From Flavobacteriia bacterium (GTDB lineage: Bacteria; Bacteroidota; Bacteroidia; Flavobacteriales; Flavobacteriaceae): a stretch of DNA of 36,138 nucleotides. How positions within the stretch are numbered: the first letter of the stretch is position 1; every line of letters begins with the position of its first letter. A program made the position numbers and the translations under genes. The notes under the pieces are model-generated. The model did no database searches and was not told the origin of the DNA. It saw nothing but the letters and a program-made list of their open reading frames with translations. Positions 6,210 to 15,314 of the stretch are shown in pieces. Location of the stretch: contig JAHBAN010000169.1 of the NCBI GenBank assembly GCA_018500075.1, positions 1-36,138 on the forward strand, given 5' to 3'.

Positions 6210-8000
6210 TCAGTCCCAACACCCGACCAGAACAGTGACCCCCTGCGCTTCGCTTGTCAGATCTTCGGGCGCTATGCGGTTTGTCCGGCCAGCCTGACCT
6301 GTGGCCAAACCCGCAGAGCGCGCCACTTTTCTGATCGTATCAGCGTCTATCGCAAAGCTGACATTCTCGGGAAGCTGTCGCGCCCCCTGTGCCTCGGGGA
6401 GCAGCATCCCAAGAACCGCGCCTGTCTCGTCAAACACCGGCCCGCCCGCATCGCCTGCGAGCGTCGTGAGGGCGAGGCGTCTGAGCTGTGGTTCTCCGCC
6501 CAACCCTTTGACATCGCTCAGCATCCCGAATGTCAGAGTGGGCGCGCCAAGAACACCTTCATAACTGAACCCCGCCACGGCAATTTCTGTCTGAAGACGT
6601 GGCGCGCTTGCGGCCAGAACGGCTACTTCGCCTGGGCTTAAGGCGTCTTTCGGCCTGAGGATGGCAACGCCTGACAGCTTATCATCCGCGATCACATCGG
6701 CCTCAATGGCGTTTTCAATGGTGATCCGGTCGCACGATTTGACCACCTCCGAGGTGGTGACGACATGGCCCGAGCGATCAAGAAAAAACCCTGACCGCGA
6801 CAGTCTCGGCCGGCGGATTTCAAGCCCGGCGACAAGATCAATGCTCTGGTCGTCCGTGCCTGCGGAGGCGTCCATGACGCCCTCTGTGCGGGTGAAGCTG
6901 GTGAGCATTTCGTCAAGCAGGCGTTGGCGGCGCTCTTCCTCACCGCTCGGCCAGATCAGGGTGAAGCCTTTGAGGCTTCCGTCTTTGAGCCAGACTTGGG
7001 TATGGGAGATAAAATCTGCCGCTTCCCCGATCAGCGTAAACGAGCTGTCATTGCGCTCGCGCGGGCCGGTTTCAGGCACGATTTCCAGAGTTTGCATAAT
7101 GTCATACAAGCCGAACAGCGCGCTCTGGTCGCCTTCTTGGCTGATCAGAAGCACCCGCGCCTTGTCTGGGCCAATGCTGTCAAAATGCGCAAAGGGCGGG
7201 TTGTATTTGGAGAATTTGACACGGGCCAATGGCATTTTAAGCGCGATGCCGGTTGTCGTGTCGTCCAGAAGCCTCAGGTCCAGATCGCTAAGGACGGCAT
7301 TGTAGTCTGCCAAGAGTTCGCTGCGCTGGAGCGTGGTCAGAACGCCGGTGCTCGGGTGGTTGTTTGCCTCTTGCCACGCACTCATAGAGCTGCGCGTGCC
7401 GCGTCCGAACGCGCCGTCGATTGTGCTGTTGTAATATCCCGCCCATTGCAGCGCGATTTGCAGCCCCTCGCGCGCGTCCTGCGTGAGCCTGGCCTCTGAG
7501 GCCCGCGCTTCTGCGAGGGTCTCGTCGGGTGCACTGGCCACAGCCGCTTGGCCCAGATCGCTCTGCGGAGCGGCGGGCTGGGGCGTGACGGGCGGCACAG
7601 GCGCGACAAGCGCCACGTCGGCTGTGTCAGGCAGGGGGGCTGCTCCCGTGGCAAAAGCGGCCCCGATCGGCCAGAACTGTTGGCGGAAATTGGCCGTATC
7701 GGCGATATAGCTGTCCCGCGGGATCTGGCCTTCCCGACGATAGATGCGCAAAACCTCCCGCGCATCATCTGCGGTGTAGGGGCCAAGCGCGATGGCATAC
7801 CAGCCGCCGCCAAGCGCAAAGCCGTTTACGTTAGGGAGCGCTGCGCCATAGTCTCTGGCGCGGTCTTGCGCTTTGCTCAGGCTGGGCTGCGCCTCGATCT
7901 GAACCCAGACAAGCGGTTGCTCCTGGGCTATCACGCCGCTGCCCCTGAAAATCACCGTCAAAAATACTGCAAAAAATACCGCACCAATCAATCGTACCAT
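6210..8000 (-). CDS. Secreted SPOR / peptidoglycan-binding protein with a triad-less trypsin-fold domain
   Basis: The 596-residue protein begins with a signal peptide (about residues 1-26, ending V-I-A-Q) and should act in the periplasm. Residues about 30-105 resemble a SPOR domain, which binds denuded glycan at septa. Residues about 165-235 resemble a PG_binding_1 domain (G-Y-Y-N-S-T-I-D-G-A-F-G-R-G-T-R). Residues about 390-560 follow the trypsin/HtrA fold. The three catalytic positions appear replaced: H becomes E418 in T-T-S-E-V-V, D becomes G444 in L-S-G-V-A-I-L, and S becomes A518 in G-D-A-G-G-P. It is therefore probably a pseudoprotease that binds peptidoglycan. From memory, relatives with the same G-D-A-G-G-P occur in other Rhodobacterales. 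Reverse-strand GAGGA lies about 11 bp before the ATG. It is divergent from glyQ. Confidence 0.82.
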   Translation of the reverse strand: MVRLIGAVFFAVFLTVIFRGSGVIAQEQPLVWVQIEAQPSLSKAQDRARDYGAALPNVNGFALGGGWYAIALGPYTADDAREVLRIYRREGQIPRDSYIADTANFRQQFWPIGAAFATGAAPLPDTADVALVAPVPPVTPQPAAPQSDLGQAAVASAPDETLAEARASEARLTQDAREGLQIALQWAGYYNSTIDGAFGRGTRSSMSAWQEANNHPSTGVLTTLQRSELLADYNAVLSDLDLRLLDDTTTGIALKMPLARVKFSKYNPPFAHFDSIGPDKARVLLISQEGDQSALFGLYDIMQTLEIVPETGPRERNDSSFTLIGEAADFISHTQVWLKDGSLKGFTLIWPSGEEERRQRLLDEMLTSFTRTEGVMDASAGTDDQSIDLVAGLEIRRPRLSRSGFFLDRSGHVVTTSEVVKSCDRITIENAIEADVIADDKLSGVAILRPKDALSPGEVAVLAASAPRLQTEIAVAGFSYEGVLGAPTLTFGMLSDVKGLGGEPQLRRLALTTLAGDAGGPVFDETGAVLGMLLPEAQGARQLPENVSFAIDADTIRKVARSAGLATGQAGRTNRIAPEDLTSEAQGVTVLVGCWD

Positions 8001-8147
8001 TTTGTGAAATGTCCTCGCCTATACTCATACCAACTCCGGGCTTATGCCGTTTTATCAAATTCTTTTCACAGTGCACTTAAATAACGATAAATATGCAGTT
8101 TTTGTTCGTTTTCCCGTGTTGTCGGCCCTTCAGGCTCTGACGCCTAA

Positions 8148-8176
8148 TTGACCTACTGGGCAGAGCGGCATAGGTA
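8148..8176 (+). promoter_or_regulatory. Putative glyQ promoter
   Basis: TTGACC (8148-8153) and TAGGTA (8171-8176) are separated by 17 bp and lie 40 bp before the glyQ start. The -35 matches sigma-70 at five of six positions; the -10 is weak. Confidence 0.4.
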
Positions 8177-8215
8177 GGGCCAACTTATTTACTTACGCTG
8201 AGAAAAGGCGAGCGC

Positions 8216-9169
8216 ATGGCCGTAAATGCTGACAAACCGCAAAGTTTCCAAGAGATCATCTTGCGACTTCAAGCCTATTGGGCGGCGCGGGGCTGCGCTG
8301 TCTTGCAACCCTATGACATGGAAGTCGGGGCAGGGACGTTCCACCCCGCAACAACCTTGCGATCGCTTGGATCAAAGCCTTGGGCGGCCGCCTATGTCCA
8401 GCCCTCGCGCCGCCCGACAGACGGGCGCTATGGCGAAAACCCGAATCGCTTGCAGCACTACTATCAATTTCAGGTGTTGATAAAGCCAAGCCCGCCAGAT
8501 CTTCAGGCGCTCTATCTTGGCTCGCTGGAAGCCATCGGGATCGACATGGAAATGCATGATATCCGTTTTGTCGAAGATGACTGGGAAAGCCCCACGCTTG
8601 GCGCTTGGGGGCTTGGCTGGGAGGTCTGGTGTGACGGGATGGAAGTCTCGCAGTTTACCTATTTCCAGCAGGTCGGCGGACATGACTGTCACCCTGTTTC
8701 CGGAGAGCTGACCTACGGCCTTGAGCGTCTGGCGATGTATGTCTTGGGCGTCGAGCACGTGATGGATATGCCCTACAATGCTCCAAGCGCGCCGATCGCC
8801 CTGAGCTACGGGGATGTGTTCCGCCAAACAGAGCAGGAGTATAGCCGCTGGAACTTTGATGTTGCGGATACGGATGTCTTGCTGCGCCACTTTGAAGAGG
8901 CCGAGGGCGAATGTCAGCGGATCCTGAACCAAGAGGCGCAAGACCCAAAAACAGGCAAGCGGATCATCATGGCGCATCCCGCCTATGATCAGTGCATCAA
9001 GGCGTCGCATTTGTTCAATCTGCTCGATGCGCGCGGGGTTATTTCAGTCACCGAGCGTCAGGCCTATATCGGGCGGGTGCGGGCGCTGGCCAAGCTGTGT
9101 GCCGATGCGTTTGTAAAGACAGAGGCCGGCGGCCATAGCGATCTGACGCAGGCCGGGGGTGCGGTGTGA
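8216..9169 (+). CDS. glyQ: Glycyl-tRNA synthetase alpha subunit
   Basis: GlyQ is the catalytic subunit of the alpha2beta2 bacterial glycyl-tRNA synthetase, charging tRNA-Gly with glycine in the cytoplasm. The 317-residue protein matches the usual length. It has the expected F-Q-E-I-I-L-R-L-Q-x-Y-W N-terminus, the G-A-G-T-F-H-P-A-T-T-L-R block (class II motif region), and the F-T-Y-F-Q-Q and L-T-Y-G-L-E-R-L-A-M-Y segments. ATG 8216 follows AAGGCGAG. The stop overlaps the start of the next small gene (TGATG), and glyS follows that, so the three are almost certainly one operon. Confidence 0.98.
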   Translation: MAVNADKPQSFQEIILRLQAYWAARGCAVLQPYDMEVGAGTFHPATTLRSLGSKPWAAAYVQPSRRPTDGRYGENPNRLQHYYQFQVLIKPSPPDLQALYLGSLEAIGIDMEMHDIRFVEDDWESPTLGAWGLGWEVWCDGMEVSQFTYFQQVGGHDCHPVSGELTYGLERLAMYVLGVEHVMDMPYNAPSAPIALSYGDVFRQTEQEYSRWNFDVADTDVLLRHFEEAEGECQRILNQEAQDPKTGKRIIMAHPAYDQCIKASHLFNLLDARGVISVTERQAYIGRVRALAKLCADAFVKTEAGGHSDLTQAGGAV

Positions 9170-9687
9170 TGGCGTCTAAAATTCTGGTGATTGGAATTGT
9201 GATGATTGCACTGATTTCTGGCGCTGCGATTTATTATTTGCAGGTCCATGCGTATTACGAGGAAGTTGTGGCCGAGGGCCAAACAGATGTGCGCCTCACC
9301 AGCCTTGTGAGCGGCGCCCCCGAGCCGATCCTTTATGACGCCTTTGAGGCGATCACAGCGACAAGCTCGCCCATCCGCTATCGGGCCTGTTTCACAACCC
9401 CACAAAGCATCGCCCTGTTGAGCGAGACATATGAGCTATATGAAAACGCCGAGCCTCTTGTCGCTCCGGGCTGGTTTGGCTGTTTTGACGCAAAAACCAT
9501 CGGTGCCGGTCTGGAACGCGGCGAAGCGGTTGCCTTTCTGGGCGAGCAGAACATCGAATACGGGATTGACCGTGTGGTGGCTGTTTTGCCGGACGGGCGG
9601 GGCTTTGCCTGGCACCAAATTAATGAATGTGGCGCAGAAGTCTTTGACGGGAAACCCGTCCCTGAAGGCTGCCCTGCGAAACCGTGA
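9169..9687 (+). CDS. Small membrane-anchored protein, DUF6446-like
   Basis: The 172-residue protein has one N-terminal membrane segment (about residues 5-25, I-L-V-I-G-I-V-M-I-A-L-I-S-G-A-A), then a soluble domain with cysteines at three places (C-F near 70, G-C-F-D near 101 and N-E-C-G near 158) and a C-P near the end. I recognise it as the protein commonly found between glyQ and glyS in Rhodobacterales, called DUF6446; no function is established to my knowledge. It starts at ATG 9169, sharing its A with the glyQ stop; GTG 9166 is possible. It ends 18 bp before glyS. Translational coupling suggests stoichiometric expression with the synthetase, but I see no biochemical link. Confidence 0.8.
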   Translation: MASKILVIGIVMIALISGAAIYYLQVHAYYEEVVAEGQTDVRLTSLVSGAPEPILYDAFEAITATSSPIRYRACFTTPQSIALLSETYELYENAEPLVAPGWFGCFDAKTIGAGLERGEAVAFLGEQNIEYGIDRVVAVLPDGRGFAWHQINECGAEVFDGKPVPEGCPAKP

Positions 9688-9705
9688 CATGAGAAAGAGC
9701 AGCCC

Positions 9706-11841
9706 ATGCCAAATCTGCTGATTGAGCTTTTTTCCGAAGAAATTCCCGCACGTATGCAAGCGGGGGCGGCGGAAAATTTGAAAACCCTTCTCACCAATAG
9801 TTTGGTGGAGGCTGGGCTTACCTATGCGGGCGCAAAAGCGTTTAGCACGCCCCGTCGCCTGACCTTGGCTGTTGAGGGGCTTTCGGCAGAAAGCCCGACC
9901 ATTCGCGAAGAGCGCAAAGGCCCCAAAGTGGGCGCACCAGAGCAGGCGATCGAAGGCTTTTTGCGGGGCGCCGGGCTAACGCGTGATCAGCTTGAGGCGC
10001 GCGAGACTCCTAAGGGAGCGGTTTACTTTGCGACGGTCCAGAAAGAGGGCCAGCCCGCCGAAGCTATTGTGGCCCAAGCATTGGAAGCAACCGTTCGCAA
10101 CTTTCCATGGCCCAAGTCGATGCGCTGGGGCAGCGGCAGCTTGCGCTGGGTGCGGCCCCTTCACTCGATTATCTGCCTGTTTGAAGACGAAGCGGGAAGC
10201 CGTGTTGTCGATCTGGAAATCGACGGCATATCGTCAGGCGACACGACAGAAGGCCACCGCTTCATGGGGTCAGGCGCCTTTTCGGTCACATCGTTTGACA
10301 CATACGAAGCCGCGCTGAAGCGCAATCATGTTGTTCTGGATGCCCAAGAGCGCGCCGACCACATCTGGCAGGATGCCACCAATCAGGCTTTTGCCAGTGG
10401 TCTTGAGGTTGTCCAAGACAAGAGCCTGCTTGCCGAGGTGGCGGGGCTTGTGGAATGGCCGGTTGTCTTGATGGGCCAGATCGGCGAGGCGTTTCTAGAG
10501 CTGCCGCCCGAAGTCTTGCAAACCTCCATGAAAGAACATCAGAAGTTTTTCTCGGTCCAAAACCCCAAGACAAACCGTATCGAGCGCTTTGTCACTGTGG
10601 CCAACCGGGAAACCGCAGATAATGGTGCCACCATTCTGGCCGGAAACCAGAAGGTGCTTGCGGCGCGCTTGAGTGACGCCAAGTTTTTTTGGGAGAATGA
10701 CTTGCGCGTTGCCAAGGCAGGTATGGACGCCTGGATGCGCCAGCTCTCCAATGTGACGTTTCATAACAAGCTCGGCTCTCAGGCCGAGCGGATAGAGCGG
10801 ATCGCCGCTCTGGCAAAAGACATCGCACCCCAAATCGGCGCAGATGCCGCGCAAGCAGAGCAGGCGGCCCGCGTTTGCAAGGCCGATCTCAGCTCGGAGA
10901 TGGTTTATGAATTCCCCGAACTGCAAGGATTGATGGGGCGCTACTATGCCAAGGCCGCGGGCCTTTCAGACGAGATTGCCGCCGTATGTCAGGAGCATTA
11001 CGCGCCCCTTGGGCCGTCTGATGTTGTTCCGAGCGCGCCGCTGTCTGTTGCGGTCGCCTTGGCTGACAAGATTGATACCCTGACAGGCTTTTGGGCCGCT
11101 GATGAAAAGCCGACCGGATCAAAAGACCCGTTTGCCCTGCGCCGTGCGGCCTTGGGCGTGATCCGCTTGATGCGCGAGAACCAGCTTTCGCTTCGGCTGG
11201 AGCGTTTTATCGAGATGCAGCTTGTGCGCCACATCGCGCAGCTCTCCAAGTCGCTTTCGCAAGACGATATCGCCGGAGGTGGGGCTGTTCAGGCAGACGG
11301 GCTGTCCAAGGTGTCAAAGGACCTGATGGGCTTTTTCCATGACCGCCTGAAGGTGCACCTCAAAGATGAGGGCATTCGTTATGATGTGATCGACGCCTGT
11401 TTGGCCAATGAGATCGCCGATGACTTGCTATTGGTGTCCCAACAAGCGGGCGCGCTGGAGCGTGTTCTCAAGACCGATGAAGGCGCGAACCTTGTGCAAG
11501 GCTTCAAGCGCGCCAACAATATTCTCAAGCAAGCCGAGGCCAAAGATGGTGTCGAATATAGCTATGGGGCGGATCCGAAATACGCCGAAACCGAAGAAGA
11601 AAAAGCGCTGTTTGTGGCTTTGGACGCCGCCGATGTCACAATCAAAGACGCTCTCGCAGACTCAGGCTTTGAGCGCGCGATGACTGCCATGGCACAGTTG
11701 CGCCAGCCTGTGGATGCCTTCTTTGAGGCCGTGCAGATCAATGTGGACAATGAGGTCCTGCGGCGCAACCGTCTCAATCTTCTGAGCCGTATTCGAAGCG
11801 TTTGCGGGCAAGTCGCAGATTTGACGCAACTTGAAGGCTAG
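9706..11841 (+). CDS. glyS: Glycyl-tRNA synthetase beta subunit
   Basis: GlyS is the tRNA-binding partner of GlyQ in the bacterial heterotetramer. The 711-residue length is typical. Family blocks include L-I-E-L-F-S-E-E-I-P-A at the start, S-T-P-R-R-L near residue 46, G-P near 75, H-Q-K-F-F near 283, a K-D-P-F-A-L-R-R-A block near 475 (HD-like and anticodon-binding region), and the C-terminal R-x-N-R-L-x-L-L. ATG 9706 follows a GAGAAAGAG Shine-Dalgarno. It is the third gene of the glyQ operon, and the PPDK-like gene follows after 38 bp. Confidence 0.97.
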   Translation: MPNLLIELFSEEIPARMQAGAAENLKTLLTNSLVEAGLTYAGAKAFSTPRRLTLAVEGLSAESPTIREERKGPKVGAPEQAIEGFLRGAGLTRDQLEARETPKGAVYFATVQKEGQPAEAIVAQALEATVRNFPWPKSMRWGSGSLRWVRPLHSIICLFEDEAGSRVVDLEIDGISSGDTTEGHRFMGSGAFSVTSFDTYEAALKRNHVVLDAQERADHIWQDATNQAFASGLEVVQDKSLLAEVAGLVEWPVVLMGQIGEAFLELPPEVLQTSMKEHQKFFSVQNPKTNRIERFVTVANRETADNGATILAGNQKVLAARLSDAKFFWENDLRVAKAGMDAWMRQLSNVTFHNKLGSQAERIERIAALAKDIAPQIGADAAQAEQAARVCKADLSSEMVYEFPELQGLMGRYYAKAAGLSDEIAAVCQEHYAPLGPSDVVPSAPLSVAVALADKIDTLTGFWAADEKPTGSKDPFALRRAALGVIRLMRENQLSLRLERFIEMQLVRHIAQLSKSLSQDDIAGGGAVQADGLSKVSKDLMGFFHDRLKVHLKDEGIRYDVIDACLANEIADDLLLVSQQAGALERVLKTDEGANLVQGFKRANNILKQAEAKDGVEYSYGADPKYAETEEEKALFVALDAADVTIKDALADSGFERAMTAMAQLRQPVDAFFEAVQINVDNEVLRRNRLNLLSRIRSVCGQVADLTQLEG

Positions 11842-11879
11842 GCTTGCGCTGGTTTGAGAACTGGAGTTAATGTGCCGCA

Positions 11880-14420
11880 GTGCAGAAAGATAATGAAAAT
11901 ATCACGCTGATCACTGCTTCCGCTCCGGTTGCCTCAAAAACGCATGGCGGGCGGGCGAAATGTTTGCAGCGACTTGTCAGGCTTGACTTGCCTGTTCCCA
12001 AAACTGTTGCCCTGTCCTTTGAGGCGGTTCACGAGATAGCGGCGGGGCGTATGCCTGACATGGAGGCGCTTCTTGCGCCATTTGAAGCAAATCCGCTCCT
12101 CTGCGTTCGCCCGTCCTCGGAAGATCCGGACTGGGGCGGACCGGGGGCGATTTTGAATATCGGCATGAATGACGCCCGATACGTTGATTTCTGTGATGTC
12201 TTGGGCCAAGACGCCGCCGCGCAAATCTACTTTCGATTTGTTCAGGCCTATGCGATCCACGTTGCACGGCTTGATCCTGATCTGTTTGAAGGGATCGAAG
12301 CCGATGGGCAAGACGGGCTTTCGGCGGCTCTGAAAGCCTATGAAGACGAGGCCGAGGAAGCGTTTCCGCAAGCGCCCGCGGTGCAGCTTGCGGCTGTGTT
12401 GCGCTCCATGGCGCGGGCATGGGAAGGCACAACAGCCCGATTATTGCGCCAAGCCAAAGGCGCTCCCGCCGATGCCGGTCTGGGATTGGTCGTTCAGGAA
12501 ATGGTCTTTGGCATTGGGGCGGGCGAAAGCGGCTCAGGTGTCATCCAGCTTGTTGACTCCGCAACCGGCGAGGCCCAGATCACAGGGCGCTACCTGTCAC
12601 AGAGCCAAGGGCGGGACGCGCTGCAAGAAGGCGCATCTGCCCTGTTTTTGGAAGCAGACGCGCGTGGCCCGTCGCTGGAAGAACTCGCGCCGCAAGCTTT
12701 TGCCGATCTCAAGGCCTATACCGCCTTGATGCGCCGGAAGTTGCGTGAGGAGATGCAGGCAGAATTCGCAATTGAAAACGGCAAGGTCCATCTTCTGGAT
12801 GGGGTCAGGATCGCGCGCTCTGCCCGCGCAGCTGTGCGGATTGCAGTGGATCTGGCCAAAGATAAAATTATCCCTCGCGAAGAAGCCCTCTTGCGTATCG
12901 AGCCGCGGGCTTTGAACGAGCTGTTGCACAGACAGATCGACCCCGAGGCCAAGCGTGACCGTATCGCGACAGGCGTCGCAGCCAGCCCGGGCGCGGCAAC
13001 CGGTAAGATTGTCTTTACCTCCTCTGAGGCGCAGGCAAGTGCGGCGCGCGCCGAACCATGTGTCTTGGTGCGCCGGGAAACGTCGCCCGAAGACATCAGA
13101 GGGATGCACGCCGCCATTGCCGTATTGACCGAGCGGGGCGGCATGACAAGCCACGCAGCGGTGATTGGTCGCGGAATGGGGCTTCCCTGTGTGGTCGGCG
13201 CGTCTAGCCTGACGTTCAACCTTCAGAAGCGCACACTCACCTCTGCCGATGGGCGCGTGTTTCGGGAAGGCGACACCCTGACGATCGACGGCTCTTCTGG
13301 TGATGTGCTGGTTGGCGAACCTGCGATGCTGGAAGCGACCCATGATGATGCGTTTCAAGAGCTGATGGAGTGGTCGGATAGCGTGCGCGATATCGGGGTG
13401 CGTGCCAATGCCGATACGCCAAAAGACGCAACCACGGCCCGCAACTTTGGCGCCGAAGGTATTGGCCTGTGCCGCACCGAGCATATGTTTTTTGAGGCCG
13501 ACCGGCTGACCCCCATGCGCGAGATGATCTTTGCGGATAAGCCCCAAGACCGGCGCGCGGCTCTTGAGCGTCTTTTGCCGATGCAGCGCGATGATTTCAC
13601 CGAGCTTTTCCGCATTATGCAGGGCAAGCCGGTCTGCATCCGGTTGCTTGATCCGCCGCTGCACGAGTTTTTGCCGCAAGATAAAGCCGGCTGCCGCGAG
13701 CTGGCCGAGGCGCTTGATTTGCCGCTGTCGGATGTGACACGGCGGGTTGAGGCTCTTGGAGAATACAATCCCATGCTCGGGATGCGGGGCGTTCGCCTCG
13801 GGGTGACGGTTCCTGAGATTTACGATATGCAAGCGCGGGCGATTTTTGAGGCAACGATTGCCGCCAGCCGTGATGGTGATCCTGTTGTGCCCGAAATAAT
13901 GATCCCGCTGGTGTCTGCCATGCGCGAAGTCGAACTCGTCAAAACACGTATTGACGCTGTGGCCGCGGCCGTTCGGACCGAAACAGGGGAAGACTTCGAA
14001 TTCCGGTTGGGTGTGATGGTGGAAACACCACGGGCGGCCTTGCGCGCCGATGAGATCGCGCCTTACGTTTCGTTTTTGAGCTTCGGCACAAATGACCTCA
14101 CACAAATGACATACGGCTTGTCGCGCGATGACGCGGGGCGCTTTATGTCGACCTATGTTCAGCAAGGGGTCTACCCCGAAGACCCGTTCCATACGCTCGA
14201 TCTTGACGGGGTCGGAGAGCTTTTGGAGATCGGCGCCGCCCGCGGGCGCAAGACAGAGCCGGACCTTGTCTTGTCGATCTGCGGCGAGCACGGCGGCAAC
14301 CCTGAGTCGATCGCATTTTGCCGAAATGCGGGCTTTAACTATGTGTCCTGCTCGCCTTTTCGCGTGCCTGTGGCCCGCCTGGCCGCCGCTCAGCTCGCAT
14401 TGCGCGACAAAATAGGCTGA
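11880..14420 (+). CDS. ppdK: Pyruvate, phosphate dikinase-like PEP-utilising protein
   Basis: The 846-residue protein has the three PPDK modules. The ATP-grasp half (about 1-340) includes C-V-R-P-S-S near residue 77 and V-V-Q-E-M-V-F-G near 204. The swivelling phosphohistidine domain (about 370-480) has T-E-R-G-G-M-T-S-H-A-A with the phosphorylated histidine. The PEP/pyruvate TIM barrel (about 500-846) has G-L-C-R-T-E-H-M-F-F, S-F-G-T-N-D-L-T-Q-M-T and C-G-E-H-G-G with the catalytic cysteine. PPDK interconverts pyruvate and PEP using ATP and phosphate. The nucleotide-binding half is divergent (G-R-Y-L and Q-G-R-D where PPDKs usually have G-E-Y-L and Q-G-E-D), so activity or substrate may differ. 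GTG 11880 gives the conserved N-terminus. It probably reads through from glyS. Confidence 0.83.
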   Translation: MQKDNENITLITASAPVASKTHGGRAKCLQRLVRLDLPVPKTVALSFEAVHEIAAGRMPDMEALLAPFEANPLLCVRPSSEDPDWGGPGAILNIGMNDARYVDFCDVLGQDAAAQIYFRFVQAYAIHVARLDPDLFEGIEADGQDGLSAALKAYEDEAEEAFPQAPAVQLAAVLRSMARAWEGTTARLLRQAKGAPADAGLGLVVQEMVFGIGAGESGSGVIQLVDSATGEAQITGRYLSQSQGRDALQEGASALFLEADARGPSLEELAPQAFADLKAYTALMRRKLREEMQAEFAIENGKVHLLDGVRIARSARAAVRIAVDLAKDKIIPREEALLRIEPRALNELLHRQIDPEAKRDRIATGVAASPGAATGKIVFTSSEAQASAARAEPCVLVRRETSPEDIRGMHAAIAVLTERGGMTSHAAVIGRGMGLPCVVGASSLTFNLQKRTLTSADGRVFREGDTLTIDGSSGDVLVGEPAMLEATHDDAFQELMEWSDSVRDIGVRANADTPKDATTARNFGAEGIGLCRTEHMFFEADRLTPMREMIFADKPQDRRAALERLLPMQRDDFTELFRIMQGKPVCIRLLDPPLHEFLPQDKAGCRELAEALDLPLSDVTRRVEALGEYNPMLGMRGVRLGVTVPEIYDMQARAIFEATIAASRDGDPVVPEIMIPLVSAMREVELVKTRIDAVAAAVRTETGEDFEFRLGVMVETPRAALRADEIAPYVSFLSFGTNDLTQMTYGLSRDDAGRFMSTYVQQGVYPEDPFHTLDLDGVGELLEIGAARGRKTEPDLVLSICGEHGGNPESIAFCRNAGFNYVSCSPFRVPVARLAAAQLALRDKIG

Positions 14421-14585
14421 CATCTGCCGGTTTCGTGGGGGGATGCGCGTGGTATTTTGCCGATCGGCGTAAATTGGCAACAGATGCGGACTATGCGTAT
14501 TGCCCTAAACTTGCCTGATGGCCCCAAACCGCCTAAGAGTCGCCAAAATTTCACAAGACAACTTACGTCTCAGGAGGCCCCACTC

Positions 14586-15218
14586 ATGTTGCGGCTTATA
14601 ATTGCGTTTGCTTTCAGTGCGTCTTTGGCGCTTCCCGTCTCGGCGGATGTCTCGATAAAGCGCCTGTATGGTAAAGAACAGCGGTCATTAAATTCGATTC
14701 CCCAAGAACGCCTGGCCAATCTGCTCGAGCGCTCCGCGACAGCCAAACTGTCATATGGCGGAATTTCCTACACGCGCGAATGGCTGGCCCGTCAGCCGGC
14801 GACTGCGGGCGGCGAAGAATGGCGGTGTCTGGCCGAGGCGCTCTATTTTGAGGCGCGTGGTGAAAGCGTCAAAGGGCAGTTTGCCGTCGCTGAAGTGATC
14901 ATGAACCGCGTCAACAGCGCGCGCTATCCTGATACGATTTGTGGCGTCGTTCATCAGGGCACGGGCCGTAAATATGCGTGCCAGTTCAGCTATACCTGTG
15001 ACGGATATGCAGAAGTGATTTCCGAGCCGAAAGCGTTTGAACGGGTCGGGAAAATTGCAAAAATCATGGTGAAAGGCGCCAAACGTCCTTTGACGGACGG
15101 GGCGACCCATTATCATACCAAATCCGTGAACCCGCATTGGGCCAGTAAGTTCCCGAGAACGGCGACAATCGGATTTCACCATTTTTACAGGCAGCCCACA
15201 CGGCTATCTAGCAATTAG
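14586..15218 (+). CDS. Cell-wall hydrolase, SleB/Hydrolase_2 family
   Basis: The protein has about 210 residues with a signal peptide (about 1-21, ending L-P-V-S-A-D), so it is exported. The Hydrolase_2 domain is clear from about residue 85: C-L-A-E-A-L-Y-F-E-A-R-G-E-S, A-E-V-I-M-N-R-V, Y-P-x-T-I-C-G-V-V, C-Q-F-S-Y and G-A-T-H-Y-H. The glutamate in the E-A-R-G-E segment is the presumed catalytic acid for cleaving peptidoglycan. In non-spore formers these proteins are thought to remodel the wall rather than act in germination. ATG 14586 is fixed by AGGAGG at 14572-14577; an in-frame upstream ATG at 14457 would bury the signal peptide. It has its own strong ribosome binding site and no obvious operon partner. 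Confidence 0.92.
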   Translation: MLRLIIAFAFSASLALPVSADVSIKRLYGKEQRSLNSIPQERLANLLERSATAKLSYGGISYTREWLARQPATAGGEEWRCLAEALYFEARGESVKGQFAVAEVIMNRVNSARYPDTICGVVHQGTGRKYACQFSYTCDGYAEVISEPKAFERVGKIAKIMVKGAKRPLTDGATHYHTKSVNPHWASKFPRTATIGFHHFYRQPTRLSSN

Positions 15219-15314
15219 GCGGGCTTTGTCTGCTCCTGTAGCACCTCTTGGGCTTTACCTAAGCCATGTGACGTGTATAGGCGAGAGCGAGCCAAATACT
15301 GGGAGCGCCGCACC

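Noticed and set aside
12597..14480. 627-residue open frame on the minus strand
   Set aside because: It runs antisense to the PPDK-like gene, which has clear catalytic motifs. The antisense protein is rich in H, R and Q with no domain, as expected from the mirror of a GC-rich gene.
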